Positions 18,025 through 27,539 of a DNA stretch of 64,000 nucleotides are shown here, piece by piece; position 1 is the stretch's first letter; each line of letters begins with the position of its first letter. The DNA is from Rhodobacteraceae bacterium KLH11 (GTDB lineage: Bacteria; Pseudomonadota; Alphaproteobacteria; Rhodobacterales; Rhodobacteraceae), in NCBI GenBank assembly GCA_000158135.1, contig DS999532.1:510618-574617 (forward strand), read 5' to 3'. Under the pieces are notes generated by a model. The model was given only the letters and a program-made list of their open reading frames with translations, had not been told where the DNA came from and made no database searches. Both the position numbers and the translations under genes were made by a program.

Positions 18025-20150
18025 ACAGCAAAGCCAGGCTAACGGCCCTGGAATCGTGCCTTTTGAATGTTGCAACCACACTTGAACGTCCGATAACGAT
18101 TGCCGCTTTGTATGCCGCGCAATCTGGGGAAACGGGTGATCTCACAGTGCGCGACGCCATGACAGCGGCTGAGCGGGCAGGATTGCAGGTCGGGTTCGGC
18201 CCTCAGCAGCTTGCGGCTTTTGATGACACGCTATCGCCTGCGATACTGCTGTTGGAAGATGATCGCGCTGTCGTCTATCACGGCCGGTCGCGGAATGGCG
18301 GGCTTTTGCTCTATGATCCGGCTGTCGCGGATGGCGTTGGCGAGATTTCCGAAAGTCAGCTGCGCACCGCCTATACAGGATACGCGTTATTGTTTCGGCG
18401 CATGTACCGTGACGAGGTAAACCCGGCGCGCATAGGGAACGGGGGCCATTGGTTCTGGTCGGCCCTTTCCGCAAACCGCTGGTCTTATACGCAGGTAGCC
18501 CTTGCCGCAGCGATGGCGAATATTCTGGGGCTATCGACCTCGGTCTTCATCATGATCGTTTACGACAGGGTCCTGCCGAATGAGGCGACCGAATCCTTGA
18601 TCGCGCTGACCTTTGGCGTGTGTCTGGCGTTGGTTTTTGACTTCGCACTCAAGCTGTTGCGGGCGGGTTTCATTGATCGGGCAGGCCAAAAGGCCGACAT
18701 GTTCATGGGGCGTCGCGTGTTCGATCAGGTGCTGAATATCCGCATGAAATCTCGCACCGGTTCTACCGGCGCGATGGCCAGCACTGTGCGCGAGTTTGAA
18801 ACTCTGCGCGAATTCTTCACATCCGCCACGTTGGTTGCAGTGGTCGATCTGCCGTTTATCGCCGTCTTCATACTGACGATTTACATGGTTGGCGGTCCGC
18901 TTGCGCTTGTCCCGGCGCTGGCCGTGCCTGTCGTGCTGCTTTGCGGGTTGGCCGTTCAACCCATGCTGTCACGCCTTGCAGAAAAAAGCTTTTCAGACGG
19001 TCAGTCCAAGCAATCGGTTCTGGTTGAAGCTGTAACCGGGCTAGAAACCATAAAAACAACCGCTGCGGGACGCCAAATGCGAACCCGTTGGGAAGAGGCG
19101 ATCAAGCGACAGTCAAACCACGGAGCACACAGCCGGGCGATCACCCAGTTTGCACTGAACCTTACCGGGTTCACGCAACAGGCAGCGCAGGTGCTTATCG
19201 TGTTTTATGGGGTATTTTTGATCACCGAGGGTCAAACCAGCATGGGTGCGCTTGTTGCATCCGTCATGCTGACCGGGCGCGCGCTGGCACCTTTGGGGCA
19301 ATTGGCGCAGACGCTGACTCGCGTCAATCAGGCCCGCAGCGCATTTCGCAATCTTGATACCCTGATGAAGGCAGACAGCGAAAGGCCTGAGGGCCGGACA
19401 TGGATCAGCCGGTCCGAATTTTCAGGCCGGATCACGTTCAACAATGTCCACTTCACCTACCCCGAACAGTCGGAGGACGCGTTAAAGGGCATCTCTTTCA
19501 CGATCGAACCGGGCGAGAAAGTTGCGATCCTTGGTCAGATAGGGTCCGGCAAAAGTACAATCGCACGGCTTTTGCTGGGGCTGTATCAACCTCGTGTAGG
19601 CTCCGTGATGTTGGATGGCCTGGACATCCGCCAAATCGACCCGGGTGATCTGAGGCGCAACATCGGATCGGTTTTGCAGGATGTCTGGTTGTTTTCCGGC
19701 ACCGTGCGCGAAAACATCCTCAGCGGTGCCGTGCGCGCCCGCGATGAGGATCTGGTTCGCGCGGGGCGCATTTGTGGGGTTGAAGATTTCATCTCTCGCC
19801 ACCCCAGGGGCTATGACCAACCTGTATCTGAGCGCGGTGAAGGGCTGTCAGGGGGCCAGCGGCAAGCGATCGCGCTTGCCCGCGCGTTGGTTGGCCGCCC
19901 TCCGGTGTTGTTGCTGGATGAGCCGACCAGCGCGATGGATGTCAAATCCGAAAGCGAGATCATCAGCCGGCTGAAAGCCGCAACGCCAGAGACAACAATG
20001 GTGGTTGTGACCCACCGCACCAGTCTTTTGGAACTGGTCGACAGGGTCATCGTGATCGAAGATGGCACGATCGGCATGGACGGGCCCAAGACCATCCTCA
20101 CCCAACATGTACGCAAGACCGGGAGGCACCTGAATGTCGCGGCATCCTGA
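18021..20150 (+). CDS. Type I secretion ABC transporter with N-terminal C39-like domain (LapB/RtxB type)
   Basis: 709 residues. The N-terminal ~125 residues are a C39-peptidase-like domain (ALESCLLNVATTLERPIT, then VVYHGRSRNGGLLLYDPA); such domains in LapB/HlyB-type exporters are usually non-proteolytic and bind unfolded RTX substrates. Transmembrane helices follow (about 160-430), including FIMIVYDRVLPNEATESL. The ATPase domain has Walker A GQIGSGKST, signature LSGGQRQA, Walker B VLLLDEPTSAMD and H-loop VTHRTS. It should export the giant adhesin at 11969. It overlaps the TolC-like gene at its start and the HlyD gene (17 bases) at its end. Confidence 0.92.
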   Translation: MNSKARLTALESCLLNVATTLERPITIAALYAAQSGETGDLTVRDAMTAAERAGLQVGFGPQQLAAFDDTLSPAILLLEDDRAVVYHGRSRNGGLLLYDPAVADGVGEISESQLRTAYTGYALLFRRMYRDEVNPARIGNGGHWFWSALSANRWSYTQVALAAAMANILGLSTSVFIMIVYDRVLPNEATESLIALTFGVCLALVFDFALKLLRAGFIDRAGQKADMFMGRRVFDQVLNIRMKSRTGSTGAMASTVREFETLREFFTSATLVAVVDLPFIAVFILTIYMVGGPLALVPALAVPVVLLCGLAVQPMLSRLAEKSFSDGQSKQSVLVEAVTGLETIKTTAAGRQMRTRWEEAIKRQSNHGAHSRAITQFALNLTGFTQQAAQVLIVFYGVFLITEGQTSMGALVASVMLTGRALAPLGQLAQTLTRVNQARSAFRNLDTLMKADSERPEGRTWISRSEFSGRITFNNVHFTYPEQSEDALKGISFTIEPGEKVAILGQIGSGKSTIARLLLGLYQPRVGSVMLDGLDIRQIDPGDLRRNIGSVLQDVWLFSGTVRENILSGAVRARDEDLVRAGRICGVEDFISRHPRGYDQPVSERGEGLSGGQRQAIALARALVGRPPVLLLDEPTSAMDVKSESEIISRLKAATPETTMVVVTHRTSLLELVDRVIVIEDGTIGMDGPKTILTQHVRKTGRHLNVAAS

Positions 20151-21444
20151 TCTGGAACGCTTGGCCCGTGAGATGCGCGGGAAGGCACCGATACGTGGCT
20201 CTCTGCTGTTGCTGCTGATCCTTGGCTGCCTGGCCAGCGCGGTGTTCTGGGCCCATTTTACCGAATTGGATGATGTGGTGCGGGTGGATGGTCGTATCGT
20301 CCCATCCGGTGATATTCAGGTGATCGAAGCCACCGAGCCCGGTGTTTTGCAATCTCTGCATGTGCGCGAAGGGTTGGTGGTAGAGGCGGGAACCCTTCTG
20401 ATGGAACTTGACACCAACCAGATCGAACGGGAACTGAGCCAGGAACAACAGCGCGCCTATGGGCTGATGGCGCGCGCCCAGCGTTTGCAGGCCGAGATTG
20501 ATGGGGCCGAGCTGCGATTTGATGACATCCTGCTGCAGGGCGCGCCCGGAGTTGTGCGATCGGAAACCGCGCTCTATCAGGGGCGGCAGGCCGAGCTGGC
20601 ATCCGAAATCGCTATTCTGAACAGACAGCGTGAACAACGGCAGCGCGAATATGAAGAGGGTTTGGTCGATCAGGTGACCACAGCAGAAACACTCAAGGTT
20701 CTCGCCGAAGAACGCACGATGATGGCACCGCTTGTCGAACAACGGATGGAGCCCATGACCACGCTGCTGGCCTTGCGCCGCAGCGAAGCCGAATGGCAGG
20801 GCCGCAAGGTTCGGGCCGAAGCCGTGGTCAACCGGCTGAAAGCCGGGCTTGAAGAGGTGGACGACAAAGTCCGCGCGACACGCAGCCGGTTCCGCAGCGC
20901 GGCGCTCACGGATCTGGCTCTGGTCACGGCCGAGCTGGCCGCTTTGCAGCCCGCCCTGCCCGCCCTGCGCGACCGTGCATCGCGCGCGCAGATCCGCGCA
21001 CCGGTTCGGGGTGTCGTAAACCGAATTCACCGCACGACCATCGGCGGGCTGGCCCGCAGCGGAGAAGATTTGATTGAAATTGTGCCTCTGGATGACCGCC
21101 TGCTGGTGGAAGCCTATGTTCGCCCCAAAGACATCGCATTTTTGCACGCAGGGCAGCAGGTCAAAATCAAGATCACCGCCTATGATTTCTCGCGATACGG
21201 CAGTTTGGATGGTGAGATCATTCGTATTGGCGCTGACACAATCACGCGCTCGGAACGCAGCGAAGAAGAGGTGTTCGTGGTTGAAATCCAGACCTCGGAT
21301 ACGATGCTGGATGCAGGGGGTATCGCGGTTGAAATCATCCCCGGAATGGTTGCCGAAGTCGATATCCTATCGGGCCGGAAATCCGTGCTGGATTATCTGA
21401 TTCAACCGGTTCTGAAGGTCAAGGAGCACGCCTTGCGCGAATAG
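20134..21444 (+). CDS. HlyD-family type I secretion adaptor (LapC type)
   Basis: 436 residues with one N-terminal transmembrane helix (GSLLLLLILGCLASAVFWAH). The barrel/lipoyl part contains VIEATEPGVLQSLHVREG, followed by a coiled-coil hairpin (about 100-275) and the conserved closing motif RAQIRAPVRGVVNRIH. The C-terminal barrel ends with IPGMVAEVDILSGRKSVLDY, a pattern usual in LapC/HlyD adaptors. The start is inside the end of the ABC gene with GGGAGG upstream. It completes a TolC-ABC-HlyD set for the adhesin. Confidence 0.92.
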   Translation: MSRHPDLERLAREMRGKAPIRGSLLLLLILGCLASAVFWAHFTELDDVVRVDGRIVPSGDIQVIEATEPGVLQSLHVREGLVVEAGTLLMELDTNQIERELSQEQQRAYGLMARAQRLQAEIDGAELRFDDILLQGAPGVVRSETALYQGRQAELASEIAILNRQREQRQREYEEGLVDQVTTAETLKVLAEERTMMAPLVEQRMEPMTTLLALRRSEAEWQGRKVRAEAVVNRLKAGLEEVDDKVRATRSRFRSAALTDLALVTAELAALQPALPALRDRASRAQIRAPVRGVVNRIHRTTIGGLARSGEDLIEIVPLDDRLLVEAYVRPKDIAFLHAGQQVKIKITAYDFSRYGSLDGEIIRIGADTITRSERSEEEVFVVEIQTSDTMLDAGGIAVEIIPGMVAEVDILSGRKSVLDYLIQPVLKVKEHALRE

Positions 21445-21503
21445 GACAAACACGTAAAGCACATGTTTATGCCCCGGGCCAGGCATGCGCTGAAACCATC
21501 AGA

Positions 21504-22205
21504 TCATTGCCATGCAACATCTCCGAGGAAAATATATCCCGCCCCGTATATGGTTTTGATCAAACGCGGTTTTTTGGGGTCTTCCCCCAGCTTTGTCCGC
21601 AGGCGCGAGATGCGCACATCCATGGCCCGGTCAAAACTGTCACCGGCACCACCGCCCAGCATTTCCTGCATCCGCGCGCGGCTGATCAGGCGTTTGGGGC
21701 TTTCCAGAAACAGGCGCAATACCTCTCCCTCGGCATGGCTGAACGGCGTCTCGGTTCCATCGGCACTGATCAAAACATATCGGTCAAACTGCGCCGTCCA
21801 ACCATTGAACTCGGCCACATCGGAATTCTGAACCGCAGGAGCAGACGACCGGAGGCGCGCCCGGATACGGGCCACAACCTCTGCCGGGTCAAAAGGTTTG
21901 GTGATATAGTCATCGGCCCCAAGCTCCAGCCCTGTCACGCGATCCTGCACCTGGGCGCGACCGGAAATGATGATGACCGCGGCCCCCTGCTCCAGCGCCA
22001 GTCGGTGCACCAGCGCCAGCCCGTCCGTGTCAGGAAGCGACAGATCCACCAGACAAACATCCGGGGTCACGCGCTTCAGCGAGGCCTCGAATTCGCGGGC
22101 GCGGGCGAAGCTTTGGGTTCGGAAACCGGCATCCTCCAGCGCGTCGGTCAGGATGCGCCGGATTTCAGGTTCGTCGTCAAGAATGGTCACCAGCGGTTGG
22201 GTCAT
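21504..22205 (-). CDS. OmpR/PhoB-family response regulator
   Basis: 233 residues: an N-terminal receiver (phosphoacceptor Asp in VCLVDLSLPDTDG; GADDYITKPFDPAE with the conserved Lys) and a C-terminal winged helix (FSHAEGEVLRLFLESP, then MDVRISRLRTKLGEDP and IKTIYGAGYIF). It begins immediately after the kinase stop codon (TAG then ATG with no gap), so the two are co-translated. It is convergent to the secretion operon, which could be one of its targets (inference from position only). Confidence 0.93.
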   Translation of the reverse strand: MTQPLVTILDDEPEIRRILTDALEDAGFRTQSFARAREFEASLKRVTPDVCLVDLSLPDTDGLALVHRLALEQGAAVIIISGRAQVQDRVTGLELGADDYITKPFDPAEVVARIRARLRSSAPAVQNSDVAEFNGWTAQFDRYVLISADGTETPFSHAEGEVLRLFLESPKRLISRARMQEMLGGGAGDSFDRAMDVRISRLRTKLGEDPKKPRLIKTIYGAGYIFLGDVAWQ

Positions 22206-24101
22206 CTAGGTGGCCTCGGTTCGGATCAACGCCGACAGTTGCGTCGGCGTGAATGGTTTACTCAGAACAGGTGCCCGGGTCAGCGCCTGATGATGCAACG
22301 GGTCGGAAAGCGGCAGCGATGTCATCAATATACAGGGCAACGCACCATTCAACCGATCAACGATATCGATGCCGGTGCTTTCCCCTTCCAGCCGGATATC
22401 CGACAAGACCATCGCGATATCGCTGATCTCCCAAACCAATTCCAGTGCTTCCTCGGCCGAGCTTGCCTCGATCACGGAACAGCCCAGACCAACCAGCATG
22501 TCGCGGAACTGGTGGCGCAGATCATCATTGTCCTCGACCAACAGCACCAGCCCACCCTGCGCCTGCGGTGCGGGGCGATAGGGCAAGCGCAAAACGACAG
22601 ACGCACCAGAGAGCGTATTGCGCAGGTTCAGATCCCCTCCGGCCAGCTTTACAGTATCGTACACCATCGGCAGCCCCAGCCCCGACCCATCGCTGCCTTT
22701 GGTGGTGAAAAACGGGTTCAGCGCCTTGTCCAACGCCTCGGTCGAAAAACCGGGACCGGTGTCAGATACCGTAATTTCGACCCAGATGGTTCCGATTGCG
22801 TGGGCACTGATCGTAATCTGACCCGAGGTGCCACAGGCATCCCGTGCATTCAGCACAAGGTTCAGCAAAGCGTCCTGCACCATGCCCGGGTCAAGCATCA
22901 ACGCCGCATCGGGCAAGGTGTTCACCACCGACAACCCCATACCGCGCGGCAGTGATGGTGTCGCGAGCACCCGCAAATCCTCTAGCAGCCCGCGCATATC
23001 CGTTGCCTGAGGATGGGGCGTGCGGTTGCCTGTCATATCGGCAATCCGGTTCAGCAACTGCCCACCCCGGTGCGCTGTCTGCCGCGTGGCCGCGATCATC
23101 TGGCGTGCTTCGTCCGGTAATTCCATCTTGTCCAATCGCGACTGCATGCCGAGGATGATCGTCAGCAGGTTGGAGAAATCGTGGGCCAAACCGCTTGTCA
23201 TTTGCGCGGCCATCGCCCTGCGGCGGGTCTGTTGCAAGGCGACGCGGGCTTGCGTTTCTTCGGTAATATCCACCGACATGACATACACACCCCCCGCCTT
23301 ATCCGGGGTAAATGACACACGGAGGCGACGCGAATCCTGTTCTTCGGTGAACTCGAAAACAGAAGGTCGCCCGCCATAGGCTTGCTCCAGATGCGGTTTG
23401 ACCCTCTCATAGGCCCCCGCCCCCAAGGCCTCAGAGATATGCAGGCCCAGAATGTCGGAAGGACGACCCGGCATGACCGAGTTGAGGCGGCGATTGGAAT
23501 AGTCATATCGCGCTTCGACATCCAGATGCGCGATATGGGCGGGCATCATCTCGGTTGTCATGCGCGTGCGTGCCTCAATCTCGGTCAGCTGGCGTTTGGC
23601 CTCTTCCAGCGCGGTGATTGTGGCCGCCAGCTTGCGGTTTGTGGCAGAAAGCTCTTCGGCATGGCTCAGAAGTTGGCCAGACAGCTCTTCTGAACGGGCG
23701 CGCAGCAAATCCTCAACCTGCCGGGTGCGGGTGATATCGGTGTAAACGGCAACCCAGCCCCCGTTGGGCAACGGCGCCCCCTCGACCGAGATGACCTGAC
23801 CATTGGGCCGGGTGCGCTCAATATAATGCGGCTCGAAGGTCAGCGCCTGCGCGACGCGGGCCTCGACCATCTCGTCAACGTCCCCCACAGTGCCATATTC
23901 CCCCCGACTGGCGAGGAAGTGGATGGTATCCCGGAACAGGGCTCCGGGTGCGACAAGCGCATCGGGTAGGTCGAACATCTCCTGAAACCGCAGGTTACTG
24001 ACCACCAGGCGAAGCTGGTTGTCATAGATCGAAAGCGCCTGCCCGATCAGATTCAGGCCAGCGGTTGTCATCGCCTTGATACGCTGTTCGGATATGTCCA
24101 A
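22206..24101 (-). CDS. Hybrid PAS-domain sensor histidine kinase
   Basis: 631 residues and no transmembrane helix, so it is cytosolic. Two PAS domains come first; the first, around LSIYDNQLRLVVSNLRFQEMF, resembles the PAS-7 type found in Rhodobacteraceae kinases. A coiled coil (about 145-185) and a second PAS follow. The HisKA region has the phosphoacceptor His in GLAHDFSNLLT, the ATPase has DTGPGFS and GLGLPMVYDT, and there is a C-terminal receiver (VLSDIRLEG). The start is TTG at 24101, supported by GGGGGAGGA six bases upstream. With both an attached receiver and a separate OmpR regulator, branched signalling is possible. Confidence 0.9.
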   Translation of the reverse strand: MDISEQRIKAMTTAGLNLIGQALSIYDNQLRLVVSNLRFQEMFDLPDALVAPGALFRDTIHFLASRGEYGTVGDVDEMVEARVAQALTFEPHYIERTRPNGQVISVEGAPLPNGGWVAVYTDITRTRQVEDLLRARSEELSGQLLSHAEELSATNRKLAATITALEEAKRQLTEIEARTRMTTEMMPAHIAHLDVEARYDYSNRRLNSVMPGRPSDILGLHISEALGAGAYERVKPHLEQAYGGRPSVFEFTEEQDSRRLRVSFTPDKAGGVYVMSVDITEETQARVALQQTRRRAMAAQMTSGLAHDFSNLLTIILGMQSRLDKMELPDEARQMIAATRQTAHRGGQLLNRIADMTGNRTPHPQATDMRGLLEDLRVLATPSLPRGMGLSVVNTLPDAALMLDPGMVQDALLNLVLNARDACGTSGQITISAHAIGTIWVEITVSDTGPGFSTEALDKALNPFFTTKGSDGSGLGLPMVYDTVKLAGGDLNLRNTLSGASVVLRLPYRPAPQAQGGLVLLVEDNDDLRHQFRDMLVGLGCSVIEASSAEEALELVWEISDIAMVLSDIRLEGESTGIDIVDRLNGALPCILMTSLPLSDPLHHQALTRAPVLSKPFTPTQLSALIRTEAT

Positions 24102-24276
24102 ATCTATCCTCCCCCGCGCCTATGGGTACCACCAGTTCTGACGCAGGTGTAGAGGCGTTCTGCGATAAGCCAATAGCGAATGCCGCTGTAGCACCTTCGC
24201 AATTACCCTGTACAAAATCCTGGTCTGGTTGAATAATTCCGTTGCAGCGAACCGGCGTTTGACATCACATACCGCC

Positions 24277-25401
24277 ATGACACGCCCCACGATCACCTCT
24301 GAGACCAGCGCAACCGGTGTTCACATCCGGATCACCGGTGATCTGCGCACGCAAGAGCTGGACGATGTCGAGGCTGATTTTGGAAAGCTCCGGCCAAGCG
24401 GGCAGAATGTCGTTCTGGACATGTCGCAACTGCAATCTCTGGATACCGGCGGTGCCTGGCTGATCGCCGATCTTGTACGGCGGCTGGGCTCAGACAGTTC
24501 GCAGGTGCAATTTGAAGGCGCAAAGCCCGCGCATGCCTCGCTGATCGAAACAGTGTCGAAAAATATCCCCCAAGCGGTCGGCGATCAGGCCCCGGCGCGG
24601 GGGGTCGTCGTCTGGGTCAGCCGGATCGGGGAACGAACATTTGGAGCCTGGGAAGATACCCTGTCCATCATGGGCTTTCTTGGCCTCACGCTGCACCGTT
24701 TGGTGCGCACGCTTATCATGCCCTGGCGGCTGCGGCGCGCGGCGCTGGTCTCGCAGATGGAGCAGGTGGGCTTCAAGGCGCTGCCTATTGTTGCCCTGAT
24801 GGGCTTCCTGATCGGAGTTGTTCTGGCCTTTCAGGGCGCAACACAGTTGAAACAGTTTGGGGCCGAGATTTTTGTGGTCGAGCTGATCTCGATCTCGATC
24901 CTGCGTGAACTGGGTATTCTGTTGACAGCGATCATCGTCGCGGGCCGCTCCGGGTCTGCTTTTACGGCATCGATTGGGTCGATGAAGGTGCAGGAAGAGA
25001 TTGACGCGATGCGCACGCTGGGGCTGGACCCGATTGAGGTGCTGGTGATCCCGCGGGTGCTTGCCCTGCTGATCATGTTACCCATCCTTGGTTTCATCGC
25101 CGACATGGCCGGGCTGATCGGCGGCGCGTTGATGAGCTGGATTGATCTGGGCGTCAGCCCGGGCATGTTCCTGACCCGATTGAAGGAAAACACAGGTGTC
25201 GCGCAATTGGCCGTCGGCATGATCAAAGCGCCGTTCTTTGCGCTGGTGATTGGCGTCATTGCCTGTTGGCAGGCCATGCAGGTCAAAGGCTCTTCCGAAA
25301 GCGTTGGCCAGCGGACAACAGCCTCGGTCGTGCAGTCGATCTTTATGGTGATCGCCATCGACGCGCTGTTTTCGATCTTCTTCTCTGAGCTGGGGGTCTG
25401 A
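24277..25401 (+). CDS. mlaE: MlaE-family lipid ABC transporter permease with N-terminal STAS-like domain
   Basis: 374 residues. The first ~100 residues look like a STAS domain (LDMSQLQSLDTGGAWLIADL), equivalent to a fused MlaB. The rest is the MlaE permease: LPIVALMGFLIGVVLAFQGA, the conserved amphipathic segment with FTASIGSMKVQEEIDAMRTL, and C-terminal helices. The family moves phospholipids or other hydrophobic molecules across the periplasm with an MCE protein and an MlaF ATPase, both next in line. ATG at 24277 is chosen; a TTG at 24229 in frame would extend the N-terminus by 16 residues. It is first in an operon of four genes. Confidence 0.9.
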   Translation: MTRPTITSETSATGVHIRITGDLRTQELDDVEADFGKLRPSGQNVVLDMSQLQSLDTGGAWLIADLVRRLGSDSSQVQFEGAKPAHASLIETVSKNIPQAVGDQAPARGVVVWVSRIGERTFGAWEDTLSIMGFLGLTLHRLVRTLIMPWRLRRAALVSQMEQVGFKALPIVALMGFLIGVVLAFQGATQLKQFGAEIFVVELISISILRELGILLTAIIVAGRSGSAFTASIGSMKVQEEIDAMRTLGLDPIEVLVIPRVLALLIMLPILGFIADMAGLIGGALMSWIDLGVSPGMFLTRLKENTGVAQLAVGMIKAPFFALVIGVIACWQAMQVKGSSESVGQRTTASVVQSIFMVIAIDALFSIFFSELGV

Positions 25402-25402
25402 C

Positions 25403-26217
25403 ATGGACGGAACCGCCCTTCAGGACAAAGCCCGGGACGATACCCAGCGCGAAGCGGTCATTCGTGTGCGTAATCTGACCAACCAGTTTGGTCAGCAAGT
25501 GGTTCATGACAACCTTAACCTTGATGTCTGGCGCGGCGAGGTGCTGGGCGTGGTTGGCGGTTCAGGCACGGGCAAATCGGTGCTTTTGCGCACGATTGTG
25601 GGGCTGAACACGCCCAAAGCGGGCCATATCGAGGTCTTGGGCGTGGATGTCCTGAATGGCCCTGAACAAGACCGTCAGCGGATCGAGAAAAGCTGGGGCG
25701 TGGCATTTCAGGATGGGGCCCTGTTTTCATCGCTGACCGTGCTGCAGAACGTGATGGCCCCGCTGCGCGAACATACCGGTATCAGCGAAAACTGATGGCC
25801 GCGCTTGGTGGGCTCAAGATCAGCCTTGTCGGTCTGCCACAACTGAGCTGCAGCAAGTTCCCGTCTGAACTGTCAGGCGGCATGCGCAAACGCGCGGCTC
25901 TGGCCCGCGCCCTGTCGCTGGACCCCCAGATCGTGTTTCTGGACGAGCCCACCGCCGGATTGGACCCGATCGGAGCCGCCGCCTATGATGACCTGATCGG
26001 AGAGCTACAACAAGCATTGGGCCTGACCGTGTTCATGGTGACCCATGACCTCGACAGCCTTTATGCCATTTGTGACCGCATCGCGGTACTTGCGGAAAAA
26101 CGCGTGCTGGTTGAAGGTCCGATAGAAGATATGACCAAGGTTGATCACCCTTGGGTTCAGGAATATTTCACAGGCCCCCGCGCCCGTGCGGCACAACAGA
26201 AGGGGCAGGATAGGTAA
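25403..26217 (+). pseudogene. mlaF: MlaF-family lipid ABC transporter ATPase, split by a one-base frameshift
   Basis: Two frames together encode one ATPase of about 271 residues. Bases 25403-25795 give the N-terminal 130 residues with Walker A GGSGTGKS and the Q-loop (VAFQDGALFSSLTVLQNVM), ending in a stop after EHTGISEN. Bases 25795-26217 give the C-terminal 140 residues with signature LSGGMRKR, Walker B IVFLDEPTAGLD and the H-loop VTHD. Adding one base near 25792 would join them as GISEN-LMAALGGLKISLVGLP, the expected family sequence. The join is TGATG, so reinitiation could make two half-proteins. A sequencing or assembly error is also possible. The flanking mla genes are intact. Confidence 0.88.
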
Positions 26218-26222
26218 CGGCA

Positions 26223-27539
26223 ATGGAAACCCGAGCGAATTATATCCTGATCGGTGCCTTCACCCTTGCGGGCATCCTTGGTGCCTTTGGCTTTTTCCTC
26301 TGGCTCGCCAAGTTTGAAGTGACCCGGCAATACGCTTACTATGATGTCCTGTTTGACAATGTCTCGGGCCTGTCAGCAGCGGGTGGCGTAAACTATAATG
26401 GCCTGCCCGTTGGTCAGGTCATATCGTTGAATCTGGATGAGGACGATCCATCAAAGGTCCGGGTCCGGCTTGAAGTGGACGCCGATATCCCCGTTACCAA
26501 ACAAACCATCGCGCAGTTGCAATCACTCGGCGTAACCGGGGTGGCCTATGTGGAGCTGTCAGGCGGATCCCCCACCGCCGAGCGGTTGGCGCAGAACAGT
26601 GTGATCCCCAGCAAGCGCAGTTCGATTCAATCCCTGCTGGAGGGCGCGCCAGAAGTTCTGGAACAGGCCGTCACGCTGCTCGAAAATCTCAACTCTGTCG
26701 TCGATGACAATAACCGCAAAGCTGTTTCAGATATTCTGAACAACCTCGCGGGGGCTTCGGGCAAGCTGGACAAGACGCTGGCCGATTTCCAGTCACTCTC
26801 ATCTGATCTGGGCGGCGCGGCCAAGGATATCGGTGCCTTCACCAAACGTCTGGACACGCTGGCAGACACCGCCGAAACCACCCTGACCACCGGCACGGAT
26901 ACGTTGAAAAGTGTCAAACAGGCCTCGGAAGCAGCAAAAACCGCGCTGGAAACGGCCAACGGCACCTTACAGACCGCCGAAGAGACCCTGCAGCAGGACA
27001 TTCGCCCCTTTGTTGAGCGAGGCTCAAAACTTGCAGATCATCTGATTGTCTTGTCCGAACAAGGCAGCCTTGCACTGGGCACGATTACCGAGACCTTCAC
27101 AAACGCAAATACCACACTTGCATCCATCGATTCTGCGATGGAAGCAGCAAAGGCAACCCTCGCTTCAGCCGAAAGCGCCTTTGACGCGGCCAATCGTGTG
27201 ATGGACCAAGATATCGCCTCGGTCGCTGAAGACATACGCAAGGCCGCCAATCAGGTGGCTGCGACCGTTGCAAATGTCACCGAGAAAATTGACAAGATTT
27301 CAGATGACATTCTCAGCGCGTCACAATCCGCTTCGGACCTGCTGGGCACGATCGATGGTATCGTGCAGGACAACCGCCGTCAGGTCTCGGACTTTCTGCG
27401 GGTCGGGCTGTCGCAGTTCGTTCGTTTCATTGAAGAATCGCAACGTCTGGTTATCAGCCTCGACCGGTTGGTCGACAAGGTCGAGCGTGACCCGGCCCGT
27501 TTTCTGTTAGGCACCCAAGCATCGGAGTTCCGTCAATGA
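26223..27539 (+). CDS. mlaD: MlaD/MCE-domain lipid-transport protein
   Basis: 438 residues: an N-terminal transmembrane helix (ILIGAFTLAGILGAFGFFLW), a single MCE domain (about 38-115, with VNYNGLPVGQV and LQSLGVTGVAYVELSGG), then a long Ala/Thr/Asp-rich helical region (about 140-410) predicted to form coiled coil. The MCE domain makes hexameric rings in the periplasm for hydrophobic ligand transfer; the long helix resembles PqiB/YebT-type tunnels. The stop overlaps the lipoprotein start (ATGA at 27536-27539). Confidence 0.92.
   Translation: METRANYILIGAFTLAGILGAFGFFLWLAKFEVTRQYAYYDVLFDNVSGLSAAGGVNYNGLPVGQVISLNLDEDDPSKVRVRLEVDADIPVTKQTIAQLQSLGVTGVAYVELSGGSPTAERLAQNSVIPSKRSSIQSLLEGAPEVLEQAVTLLENLNSVVDDNNRKAVSDILNNLAGASGKLDKTLADFQSLSSDLGGAAKDIGAFTKRLDTLADTAETTLTTGTDTLKSVKQASEAAKTALETANGTLQTAEETLQQDIRPFVERGSKLADHLIVLSEQGSLALGTITETFTNANTTLASIDSAMEAAKATLASAESAFDAANRVMDQDIASVAEDIRKAANQVAATVANVTEKIDKISDDILSASQSASDLLGTIDGIVQDNRRQVSDFLRVGLSQFVRFIEESQRLVISLDRLVDKVERDPARFLLGTQASEFRQ

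Noticed and set aside
18021-18400. Bacteriocin-processing C39 peptidase activity in the LapB-like exporter
   Set aside because: The N-terminal domain lacks a convincing Cys/His/Asp catalytic set, and no double-glycine leader peptide is encoded nearby. It fits a C39-like substrate-binding domain better.
21507-22955. Long plus-strand open frame opposite the response regulator and kinase
   Set aside because: Antisense shadow with Gln/His/Arg-rich composition and no known motifs.
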